Of a stretch of 31,339 bases of DNA, positions 1 to 11,074 are shown piece by piece. A model generated the notes under the pieces. The model worked only from the letters and a program-made list of their open reading frames with translations, did no database searches and was not told the origin of the DNA. Numbering within the stretch: the first letter of the stretch is position 1; each line of letters begins with the position of its first letter. Source of the DNA: Dissophora ornata. Taxonomy: Eukaryota; Mortierellomycota; Mortierellomycetes; Mortierellales; Mortierellaceae. Made by a program: the position numbers and the translations under genes. The stretch spans positions 1 to 31,339 of the forward strand of contig MU616927.1 of NCBI GenBank assembly GCA_025201705.1, in the 5' to 3' direction.

Positions 1-215
1 GAAAAAAAAAAAAGTATAAAAGTCGCAATGGCCACAAACATCATCCCAGAAAATAAAAAAGGTGCGATCGAAAAAAAAAAGTCAGCAAAACAAGAAATAA
101 AATAAAAAAGGAGACGCCACTTCAAAATACATTGATTGACAGGCCCTCCCACAGCAAGGTATGGATGACGCATGGTACTTTTGCTCCAGAAACACTCAAG
201 CATTCACGCCTCTCC

Positions 216-233
216 CTCTCTCTCTCTCTCTCT
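216..233. repeat. (CT)9 dinucleotide microsatellite
   Basis: An uninterrupted CT run lies within a longer pyrimidine-rich stretch (about 205-233). It is non-coding and lies far upstream of the first supported gene. Confidence 0.85.
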
Positions 234-2129
234 GTTTTGTGCGCGAGCCATTGCTCCTTGAGATTGTGTCTCTCCGAACCATCATCTCACGGTTCGACAA
301 GAGCACACATCCATGCCAGGTCGTCGTACCTACACTCGTTTACTCTCACTGTTTCTGCCCCCACCCTCTCCTTCGTTACCGCTCTTTTCCGCAGGTCTAC
401 ACTTGGCATGTCTCTTTTTGGGCATGGAGTAGAATTTATAACAAACTTTTGGGTGCAGGCGTTCCTATCGCTGTTGTTGTTTTGTTGTTGTTATTGTTGT
501 TTTGTCTTCGTGGTGCGTGCTGCTGCTGTGTATGTACTTGCATGGTGGTAATTGTGCATCTGCTTGCCAGTCTGTCAACAGGGGTATCAACATTATTCAT
601 CTCGCTGCTCTATCAATGATCAGGGCGGACCTTTTTTTTCTTTTTTTTCTATTCATTGAAACGAAAAAAAACAACAACAAACGTGTGTCTGCATGAGCGA
701 GGACTCGGCAGAGTCATCGATCGCAGGGTTGGTGTCTTGTACGAGAGAGAGGTGACGGAGCAAATTACTGAATAGCCGCCCCATTGTTACGACAGTGCGC
801 TCGGGTACAATTCAGAGAGAAAAAAAAGGGATCGATCGTCCGTCGTTTGTTTGCTATCCGGACCGACCAAAATACCCATCGGGTTTGGCTCCTAGGCAGC
901 AAAGCATCAAACAGCAGACAGCAAACGTCAACAGCCATTACTACAACAAAAACAACGAAACGATGCGTCTATATTTTTTTTTTTTCCTTTTTCTAGTTGT
1001 TTATTTCGCTCTGTTTTATAATACAACGCAATAACGTTTTGATTGTTTCTAGTTTATTCTAAACCATCTCCAACTCAATAGCATCCATATCAACCGCCAG
1101 ATCAAGAACAACAGGTAACCTACTTCCACCGCGTCTTTTTTTTTTTTTTGGTTCCTTTTCATTAGCTCTCTTTACATCGCAGCATTGTATACCCTGGGGG
1201 GTCGTCACCACTGTTCATGGCAAACTTTACACTGTCAAATCAACCTGTGCCTGAGAAATCCAGCAGCCTGCAAGATGCGCCATTGTCACTCTCCCTGGTT
1301 TTCCCTCTCTCACCTGTCTGTCTCTGCTGATGCAGAAGTAAAGTAGAACAACAGCAGCAAACAACCACAAGCATCAACAACAGAGATGATGCGCGGTAAC
1401 AGAGCGCGGCTGTAAAAAGGGGGAAGACATGACTTTTCTCAACACTTTGGAGAGGAGAGATCCCGATGACAAGCGACTTTCTACCCTGGATTTGTGGTGT
1501 ATGAAGGTGCAATACCTTCGTTTCATGTTATTATTACTTTGTATTCTTTTTACGAGGTGGTATTCTCGTAGACATCCGGGCTGGGTGCGGGGTGGGTGAG
1601 GTTGCGTTGCCAACCCTAATGACGCTTCTCTTTACTACAGCAATTCAGTCGGTGCATTGATTTGCTGAATGAGTCTGTTGTGGTGTTTGTGTGTCTGTTG
1701 CGCGATTGTCCCATCCTCCCCCATCGGAAAACGTTCATATTCTCCATCCGCATCCTGTTTCCCTCCCCCCCACCCCCTTGTTCTCCTTCTGTTGCTGTTC
1801 CTCCCCTGAGCGAATAACATAACACACACGCTCACCTCGTCTCGCGGACTCGTGCTTTGTTTCTCTCTTTCCTCCTCTGCTACTCCTCTTCTATTCTGTA
1901 TCGACCACCATCCCTCATTGCTTCTAATCAAAGTACCTTCTCATGCATTCCACCCCTGTGTAAACAGAGTCTGACATTCCTCTCTATTACTCGTGTTGTT
2001 CCCATGGCATCTCGCAGCATCGCATTCTCATTGCCGGTCTATTAATCCGTCCCTTCTTTCTCGTTGTTGCACCTGCTCTGATTCACCTCAGTTCTCTCCC
2101 ATTGCAACTGTGATTGTGCTGCATTACAT

Positions 2130-2228
2130 AACCCATCCTACCACACCATAACACACACCACACACAGCACACCACACAAACACACACATATCCACCACAG
2201 CACACACACACACTCACGCTGCACCTGC
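2130..2228 (+). promoter_or_regulatory. CA-rich, G-poor 5' leader just before the start codon
   Basis: The roughly 100 bases before the giant gene are dominated by CAC/ACA repeats with very little G, grading from a CT-rich stretch upstream. CA-rich unstructured leaders directly before start codons are common in fungal mRNAs; that this is 5'UTR is inferred. The first ATG in the open frame (2299) follows about 70 bases later. Confidence 0.4.
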
Positions 2229-2298
2229 ATTGCACTGTCTCCGCAAAGGGAACCTTTGCGCGATATCACTCAATTGCGCGACCCAAAACGGAAGGCCC

Positions 2299-2799
2299 AT
2301 GTCCTCGAAACCGAGCTTCTCGCTTCCCCCTCTCAACCAGTTCGTAGGCGACCAGCACCCGCAACAGGTCCAGCACGCTTCCCAGCTGCAGTACTCACAC
2401 CAATACCAGCATCAGCACCCGCAGCAACATCCTGACCACCAGCCGCGCCCTCATCCCTCGACGCCACCCCTCTACTCTCCTCATCACCACCTCGGCAATC
2501 CAAACCACACCCCGGCCTTGACCCCGCCCCTCTTCACGACCACACCGGGAATGCTCTCCCCGCCTACCAACAACCCGCACACTCCAACAGAGAGTCCAAT
2601 CTCTCCGGGGAGAGTGCGGAAACCGCACTCTGTCGGCGGTGCTGGGTCTCAACCCTCGGCTGCTGCTTCGAGGCCTTATGACTCGAACGACTCGTACTTT
2701 ACCCACCACCCCCATAACCGTCCGCCTCACACCTACCCTCCGCACCCACAGCATCACCAGCAGCAGCAGCCACCGCAACAGCACTCGTTCCATAGCCAA

Positions 2800-2882
<83 letters not shown>

Positions 2883-3000
2883 CCAACAACAGTTGCAACA
2901 GCACCAACAACAGTTGCAACAGCATCAACAGCAGCAGTTACAGCAGCAGCAGCAGCAGCACTTGCAACAGCACATGCAGCACCAACTGCAACAGCAACTA

Positions 3001-3068
<68 letters not shown>

Positions 3069-6000
3069 GCAGCAGCAGAGCGCTGGCCACAGGCACTCAT
3101 ACCCAATAGTTGGCACTCCCAACGGTGCCGCACCCATAGAAAATCCACCATCCATGCATCATCGCCAATCCTCTATCCACTCTCCTCAAGACCATCGTAA
3201 TGCCAACTATAACTCCTCTCCAGTCCGGCCACCAACACCCTCCCACCCATCGATAAACAACCACCTTTCCAGAGCAGACCCAGGTCAACATCCTGGCCAA
3301 ACGTCCGAGCACATGTACGCTCCTCCTCCTCCACCCTCCGCTCCTTTATCTCACCCACCACAGCCTCATCAGCAATCAAGGCCGCATCAGCAACATCATC
3401 AACGCCCTCATCACCAGCACCACGCATCAATATCATCCACAGGATCCATAGAACAATACGAGCCCGGACCCGGAGGGCGATACCAGCATCCTAGATCCGC
3501 TCCGTTCTCGCCTGTCGGCCATCCTCTCCCTCCTGCTGTTTCCCAGGTACAGGGCGCAGCACATCATATTGTTGAGGCAGGTCCGCATGCTGCGCCAGCG
3601 AGAACCCCATACTCGGAACGACCCCAGCACGAGATGTCGGAGGCTAGAATGCATGAAGAACGAGAACGCATGCAAGGCGAACAAGGTTACCGTGAGGGAC
3701 CGCCTCACGGCCAGAACTACGGACAGGGTCCTCCACCACCTGGTCCTGGTCCTGGCCCGGGTATTCCTGCAGGTCATCCCGAGGACATGGGTCCTATGGA
3801 TCCGCGTCAGCAGGCGCTTGGTCCAAGGCAGCCCCATCACGAACGACAGTTCTCTCGTGAGCAGATGCAGATGCATATGCGACCCCAGAGCCCGTATTCT
3901 CCTGGTCACAACCCAGAACACTTGCAGGTAAATCATTTCGTCGCGTATTTTTTTTTAGTGGCAAAACCATTGTCTTTTTATGGAAATTCGAGATCGATGG
4001 CGCGTGGTAATGACACCCTGCACATGAATTTCTCGCGTTCCGGCATTCCATGATGCTAGAGCCCGATATCACATCCGGACGAGCGCCTTCTGCAGCATAG
4101 ACGCGCCATGGCTGGTGGCCTTGTCGATGCTGCTGAGCGTCCTCACCCAGGACAAGAGCACTACCGCGGACGCGAACATGAGCACTTGCCCATGGAGAGG
4201 CCTCCGTTCGAGGGCAGGCCCGTCCCTGTGGACCCGCAACAAATGCGGTCCATGCAGGCTTCTCCCGGCCACCCCCCAGTCTATCCGGATGCCCCTGGCC
4301 CTGATCAACGGCACCAACACCATCGCCATCCGTCGGGGCCTGTGATGGTCGAAGGCCCCAATGCACAGACAATCGCGTACGACGAGCACCAGGAACGTGC
4401 AACGGTAAGTACATGTCTCTTTTGATCGATGCAAGAGTCTAGCAACATGTAGCTAAAACCATCCCATTCTCTTGCTCTAATCTCACAGCAACAGTACCCG
4501 CCGCAGGACGAAAGGTTGCGCTCATACCCCCAGCATCCCTATCCAACTCATGACAGAGTAGACCCTCGACGCATGGGGCCAGATCAACGTCCACAGAGTT
4601 CAGTAGATGCTGACCCTAGGGGTCCCTTGCACGATCAGCACTATCCCCAATCAGTCCCTCCAGAGCACGATCCGCGGCAGCCCCCGTTTGTTGGCCATGA
4701 CCGTCGCGAACCCTACCTGCATCATCCTCCACAACACACACCCATACCGGGGCACAGGCCTGACCAGGGTCCACCAGGGCCTTCTGGCCCTGGAATTGAA
4801 GATCAGTATCCTCCGCACCGCAGTGATATCGCCCAAGGTCACTCTGACAAGCAACGACCGTCAATTGACAATCCGTTCAACGGGCCACGTCATCCGCCTA
4901 TCCCTCAACAGGAACCCACGCACCCGCAATTGATACCCCAGGCACAGGAGCCCCGCCATCCCGCAATGGTGGGACCACCTTCCCATCAGGTACCGCCTCC
5001 ACAACAGGGATACCACCCTGAGAGCCACCCTCAGAATATGGACGGCCGAGCACCATATCCGCCTCCTGGCAATCAGACACAAGGCTACGGGTCTGATATT
5101 CGTCGTGGACCTGACGGATATCATCCTGACGATCATCAACGAGGAAAAGGTCCTTACTCTTATCCTGGGCCACCGCCGAGTTGGCCAGGCAGAGAGTCGA
5201 CTCCATCTCAGGGCTGGGACTCGATGGACCCTAGGTATCGAGAGCAAGAGTCTAATGCAACGCACAGGAGAGTTGAGAGTGCTCCAGAATACGTCGTGAG
5301 ACCGATGCTGGACAACAAAGGTCATCCTCAATCGAGCAACGAATTTTCTGGACATGGATCCGCGCCGAACGCGGCAAATCCTCAGATGATGGGACGACCA
5401 GGACACCCCTCTCAGCTCATGGTCATGACGGGCGCTGAGATGGTTAATCGCCACGAGACTTCATCGCCTGCGGTCGGAGGAGCGAGAGAGACACCACCAG
5501 GGTCTGCTCGTTCGCTTTCACCAGACAGCTTGGCCAATCCTCAAGGCGATCATAAAAGACGTGGATGGAAAACCAACGGAAGAGCTGGTGGAGAATACGG
5601 CGGACCCACTGAGTTAGCTCCAACGGCTGCTGACGTCTCCCCTGGACCGCAGACTCCCAATTCCGCGAACGACTTGTTGCCAGGACAGCAAACTCCAAGC
5701 AAGCGTAAAGGTCGGAAACCAAAGTCGGAGAAAGATCGTGATATGGACCGAAAGGACATCGTTCAGCGACAGTGGAGTGTCATTACCCCTGAAACTCATC
5801 GACTCTCGACTGGCAACGCAGAGGCGCTCGAGTCTAGACCGCCTCAGCCTATGGATGTCAAGGAGAAAGCTCATGCCATTGCGGAGCAACAGCAGCTCCA
5901 GCGCGATGTACATATGGAGAGTGCTCAAATATCCATGTCCAGGAGCGAGAATGAAAGGACTGCTGGAGCCGACCTTGGGATGCAAAACGGGCGTTTTGCT

Positions 6001-9000
6001 GAGGGTATTGCGCCACCATCAAAACCAGGATATGAACATCAAAACCAAATGCCCGGTCAGTATGATCGTCCTCCTGCTCACTATCAGTATCCACCAGGCT
6101 CTGCAGAGGAGTTTGAGTACTTACAGCGGCGTCAACAACAGCAGGAGCAGCAGCTACAGGAACAGCAGTTGCAGCAGCAGCAAAGGCCACAGCAGCAACA
6201 GCCACAGCCACATGCTGGTCAATATCAGCATCCTTCGCAGTTGCACCCCGCTCATCCCTTTGGTGCTCCATATAGTGGTCCGCAGTATGGTCACCAGAAA
6301 GGGCAGGATCCTGAATACGATGCACATCGGGCAGGTGCTGGTAAAGTTCTGGCAAACACACCAGCTGCTGTGGCGCCTGGCCAGGACCCGGAGACAGTAC
6401 AGCACCTCGAAGCAGCGGTTGCCAATACGCTGGTCAACATCCGTTTTCAGTCTCCAGATTCAACGTCGCATCTTGAGGGAGAGCCTCATAAAAGGGCTCG
6501 AATGGATTCGCCCACACGCCCCACGGACTCGTTTGCAGACCACCCCCATCGCCACCCTGCTTCTGGTGGCGAAAGGGATATGCACAGTCGCATGCCCACC
6601 CGTGATATGCAGCCAGGTGCTGCCGGTCGTCCGGATTTAGCTCAAGTTGAGCAAGATACGGTTATGATCCTGCAAACAATGAGGAACGAGAGGATGGAGC
6701 ATGAAGAGTCAGGGATGCATCATTCGCAACGCGGAGGTCATCATCCCATGGAACTCCAGCAAGGATACGCCCCTCGATCTCCGTCTCCTCGAGTACAAAG
6801 CGGGGCGCAAGATCGTAGAGGTCCCTATGCACAGCAACATCATGGAGTACAACACCTTGCGCAGAGCGAACATGGGCCCGTTGATCCACATCAGTTTGAT
6901 GCTGTCCCAGTCACTCGCGAACAAGGCTTGCAGCAGCAGCGACAGCAACGCCATCAGCAATCGCGTCCTACGCAGCAGGCGCCACCGCAGATCCATCCAT
7001 CGTACGGCCGAGGTCAAGGATATCCTCACAATGAGCCTGTTGCCTTTGATTCTCACCATGGAGCTATGAACGAGGATCCAAAAGCCAGACAGCGCCATCC
7101 GCCTCTCAGCGGACCAATGGGACAGCCTCGAGAAGCCGCGTATCCCCATGCGACCCCTGTACATGGTAGCGATGAACAGGACCGTTTCCGCAGTCCAGTG
7201 GGCTATGCTCCAGGTGCGTTCCCGTCCCGTCAATAGGCGATTATTAATTATTTCACTCGGAAATTTTATATATTAATTTGGCCTCCCCTTTATTTCTTTC
7301 CCGCTGCTAAATGGCTCTCTAAACTTCTTTCCTTATTTCAGATGGACAAGACAGAGGCTCTCTTATTCACCCAGCTAGATCATCCTTCGACAAGGGTTTG
7401 CCTCAACAGCCGAACATGGCTCCAGAGGAGACTGCTCGGTGGGGTGTGGATTCTCCCACTAATGGTCGGGGTGAAGTGTCAGACTCTTCTTTTCATGGCC
7501 ACCCACAACAACCCCATCCACCACATCCGCAACATCAACAGCAGCAGCAGCAGCAGCAGTATCAACCAATGACTCCTCACCAACAGCAACAGCAACAGCA
7601 TCAGCAACAACCTCCGCCGCCTCACTACCCTCCTCAGCAGCTTCATCCACGCGACCAGTGGTCGGATGGGTCACTAGCCCACCAAGGCCACCCGTCCCAT
7701 ATGTACCAAAATGGGGTGGATCCAGAGGCCAACACGCATTCTGCACAGTCGATGGGTATGGCGGAGCAAGGGGAGGCAGGACTTGTCTCAGCTAACGGCG
7801 CCACAACACTGGCAAGGCCAAAGGCAGCAAAGAGCAAGATTAAAACGAAAGGTGGTCTTAAAGTATCGGCAGGGATCGAAAGATCCGATGGCGCCCCCTC
7901 GTCATCAGGACTTGAGAATCCGTATAGTCCTCATCAGCAATACTCTCCCTCGCAAGAACAACAACAGCAGCAGCAAAGCAACTTTCAACAGGGAGAGTCA
8001 CTGTCAACTGGAGGGCCTTTGGACGAGAAATCTCCGATAAAGTCCGCACGAGCTGGTAAAGTCAAGTCCAAGACCTTTCCACAACTCCCGGCCACTTTGG
8101 AGACGCAGAATGGTCAGCAGGACTTTGATGGAAAAGGCGATGCCAGGATGTATGATAGTCTGGAGTCGACTCGTCGGCGACCTGTCAAGAAAGAAGGTAG
8201 CATCGATCGAACGCTAGTGCCAGAAAATGGCCCACTGAGCGGCAGTGCGGTGAAGGGAGGCCACGGCATGGCGCCGGATAGATTTTGTTTTGGAAGTGGC
8301 ATGATCCTAGTGAAGAAGTTACCGGATGGTGCGTCCTCGTCTCCAGAGGGATCTTCGCAATTCCCGCCGTCCCAGCTTTCGATTAAGACGAGAAGGGATC
8401 TCGGAATGTCCAATGAGAAACCCCTCTCGGCACCAGGCACCCCAGCGACTCCGTCTTCGGCATCTTCGCTTAAGAAGAAGCGCCTGCCGTTGCTGTCAGA
8501 ACATGCGGAGAAAGAACATGAGATTGGAGGGGCTGTCCGGTCGCCTCAGCAGCCACAGTTTAGTAAGACTGAGCTGTCTCCCTCTTCTCCTCCACCTCCA
8601 ACGCCTCCTGCAAGGGGCAAAGCGAGTCGACCTCGGAAGGGGACTGCAACTGCGGATGCTGATATTAAGCGAAGTAACGAGATCACCCGGTTCTCAGGAC
8701 CAGCCTGGATGGAATCTGGCATTACGAGTGCCAACAGCAATTCGATGCTAAATGGCGGCGGTAGCTCGGCTACTACTTCTACTGCCGCCCCTACCGCCAG
8801 CAATATTACAGGATTTAACTCTGCCAAGACTTTTATCGGTGATGCAACCAATAGTGGCATGCAGCGACGACCACCTCTATCGCCATCGGAGCATGAAAAG
8901 CGCAAGCGCAAGCTCAAGCGGATCAAAATCGAGGACATGGATGTTCGACAGGTCCAGAGAACGTCCTCTTCTCTCACGGATATGGGAGATGTTGACAGAG

Positions 9001-10850
9001 ATGCAGGTGCACATGAGGACCCTAGTCGTTCAGGGAGACCGGCTCGCCCCAAGCAGAGCAGTAGACGTGCTGGAGGGCAGTCTGAGAATGGCAAAGATCG
9101 TGATAACGACGATGAAGATGACCTGGAGAGTGAAGGCGAGGATGAGGTTTTAGAGGAAGGTGAAGGAGAGAGTGGCGACATCACATCTTCCCAAAAGCGA
9201 CGCTCATCAGATGAAGATGACGAGGACCATGGTGATGACGACACCGGCGCTGCCGGTGGCGGCGGTAATGTTAGCCATGGAGGTGGTGGTCATGGCAGCA
9301 ATGGGGGCGCCGATGATCAAGGACGAGGATCTGGCGGCGGGAGTGGACGTAAAGGCCTGAAACGCAAGTCCAACTCCAATCTCTCAGGTGCGGGCTCTAA
9401 CAAGAAGACAAAAGAGAAGACCAAAGGTGCCACCTCCATCTCAGCCAGCGCCTCAGCTGCCACGTCTCCAGAAAAGACGAAGGGGGTTGACTTTCCCGTT
9501 GCAGCTGTCAAGGGTTCAAGATCTGCGGACGACTCGACATCCGTCTCTGGGGAAGGACGAGCAACCCCTGGTCGGCCCCGAAAAGGTTCAAAGACTCGTA
9601 GGGATTCAAAGGACCAAAAGCAAGGCGCTGTCAATTCGATTGGATCAACAGATTCGGATGCTGAGATCGAATACCTCGGCATGGAAGACGACATTAATTG
9701 CCCTCAAATGTTTGGCATTGAGGAGTCGGATAGAGACAAGGAACTGTCGTCAGGAGAGGAAGAGGCGGAGTACGAGGAGGACGCCGTGAAGGACGAGCCT
9801 GAGACGGAGGCAAAGTCCGTTGGAATCCCAGTCGCATCCAAGAAGACGAGCAATGGCGCTGGATGGAAACCCGGAGAGTCGGTGGACATGCCAGATGATA
9901 TCCAAAAGCAGGGGCGTGAATGGGTCAATCGCCTTGGGATGCCTGAATCAGCTTGGGTAAGCTCGATTAACAAATTAGTCAACCATGCATGCATACAATT
10001 CGAAAAATCATATCCACGGTAAACTGCTCGATAATTAACCCTTATTGCCATCCTTACTTCTTGTGCTGCAGGAGGAGTGCTACAAGACATATGAGAGGGT
10101 GAAACGTCTGAAGGAGCTCAAGAACCGACAGCCAGTGCGCAAACGAGATGCCATCTTGGCTGCGATCCTTTACATTGTGTGTCGCAACCAGGGATCCCCA
10201 CGGACTTTCTCCGAGATCTGCACGGCCTCTGGTGTGAAGCGCGGGGACATTGGCTCCTATTACCGGTTGATGCTCAAGATCCTTGAACCGTCCAAGAATG
10301 CAACTGCCAGCGCCCGTGACACGGATGCGGAAGCATTTATGGTAAGGGCATCCAGAAACAAGCAAGCGACTGCATAGTGTGTGCATTTTTTTTGGTGGCG
10401 CGATATTTATGGCATGCTAATATTTTGTTTTTCAACATTTTATTTGTATCATGACAGACTCGCTGGTGTGAATCGCTATCATTATCGCCACAGGTCCGCC
10501 AGGCGGCAGTTCATGTGTTTAGCATCGCTAACACTTTGAATTTGACATCTGGAAAATGTCCATCGTCCGTGGGTGCAGCGGCAATCTACCTGTGTATCAA
10601 TGCATGGAACGATGCTCGTCGAACGGCCAACTGCCAGCGATACCAGTGTCCTGGCTGTCAATGCCACTCACCTCAGGGCCACCCTGGATTGATGCATGAC
10701 CAAGGATGGATCAGGAAAGAACCGAAAGATGTGGCGGTTGCGGTTGGGGTGGTGAGTGCGACGCTGATGGGTTGCTTCCGGAGCTTGGCTCCGGAGAGAG
10801 AGAGGTTAATTCCGCCAGAGTTTTTGAGAGCTGCCACGGAGGGCGTGTAA
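2299..10850 (+). CDS. Giant Gln/Pro-rich protein with C-terminal TFIIB-like double cyclin fold (six exons)
   Basis: Exons: 2299-3927, 4096-4404, 4489-7213, 7342-9956, 10072-10341, 10458-10850. Phases join cleanly to 2,646 residues. Residues 1-1900 are low complexity (Gln, Pro, His) with pure Q runs at 167-194 and 235-260 and further Q-rich parts in exons 3 and 4. AT-hook-like or basic motifs lie near 1051 (KRKGRKPK), 1979 (RGKASRPRKG), 2074 (KRKRKLKRIK) and 2298 (GRPRKGSK). Acidic stretches sit between and after them. Residues 2408-2646 match the TFIIB core: repeat 1 has YIVCRNQGSPRTFSEIC and repeat 2 starts FMTRWCESLSLSPQVRQAA, continuing to SSVGAAAIYL. No CxxC zinc ribbon is present upstream, unlike true TFIIB (about 340 residues). 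A Cys/His-rich insert interrupts repeat 2. Nuclear transcription or chromatin factor is inferred. The cyclin assignment is strong; the exact role is unknown. Confidence 0.85.
2797..3078 (+). repeat. CAG/CAA polyglutamine tracts within exon 1
   Basis: Two pure glutamine runs, 2797-2880 (28 Gln) and 3001-3078 (26 Gln), flank a Q/H/L-rich bridge with a repeating His-Gln-Gln-Gln-Leu pattern. Codons alternate irregularly between CAG and CAA, which makes the tract less slippage-prone than pure CAG. The irregular Leu/His spacing could allow a coiled coil. All long opposite-strand or shifted open frames here (poly-Leu, poly-Ala, poly-Cys, poly-Ser) are shadows of this repeat. Confidence 0.95.
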
Positions 10851-10942
10851 AAAGAAAAAAAAAAAAAAAAGGAAAAGAACCATTTTGAAGAGCTCTATTG
10901 GATAGATTGATCATTTGCTTTTTGACACATCATGTATTTGTA

Positions 10943-10948
10943 AATAAA
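10943..10948 (+). terminator. AATAAA polyadenylation signal of the giant gene
   Basis: A canonical AATAAA lies 92 bases after the TAA/TAG-less end region of the giant gene's coding sequence (stop at 10848-10850), in an AT-rich stretch. The convergent neighbour's stop codon is only about 130 bases further on, so the two 3'UTRs may overlap. Confidence 0.6.
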
Positions 10949-11074
10949 ATCGGCACTGTACATATTGTAGAGTAAGAACTTGTGATTGCGAGTGTTGTTT
11001 TAATTATGAACAATGAAAGACGAGCAAAATGTCAAAGGCGATGATGATATGAAAGTATAATGCAAATATGGAGA

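Larger units (their letters stand above)
1..2298. other. Non-coding leader and promoter region upstream of the giant TFIIB-like gene
   Basis: No reading frame here resembles a protein. The open frames at 132-619 are translations of CT-rich and GTT-rich low-complexity sequence. The region is rich in A runs, T runs and pyrimidine stretches, as expected of fungal promoters and long 5' leaders. The frame of the downstream gene is open back to a TAA at 2149-2151 but contains no ATG before 2299, so the start is placed at 2299. A spliced 5'UTR is possible but I cannot place its junctions. Confidence 0.55.

Noticed and set aside
132..696. Open frames of 139, 152 and 64 residues in the left leader
   Set aside because: Their composition reflects CT and GTT low-complexity DNA, the frames overlap, and none resembles a protein family.
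2230..2298. N-terminal extension of the giant protein from a TTG at 2230
   Set aside because: TTG is not a likely fungal start, and the segment lies in the CA-rich leader; the first ATG in frame is at 2299.
2395..3155. Long open frames on the minus strand and shifted plus frames (poly-Leu, poly-Ala, poly-Cys, poly-Ser)
   Set aside because: They are translations of the CAG/CAA repeat in non-coding frames; the poly-Gln frame continues into conserved exons.
8546..9694. Minus-strand frames of 232 and 125 residues rich in Ser and Pro
   Set aside because: They are antisense shadows of exon 4 low-complexity coding sequence.
2299..10071. N-terminal zinc ribbon of TFIIB in the giant protein
   Set aside because: Cysteines are almost absent before the cyclin fold (isolated ones in RFCFGSG and DINCPQM), so no C4 ribbon can form.
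10494..10514. Alternative exon 6 acceptor (CAG before 10494) in the giant gene
   Set aside because: Using the acceptor before 10458 restores the conserved FMTRWCESLSLSPQ start of cyclin repeat 2; the later one would remove it.
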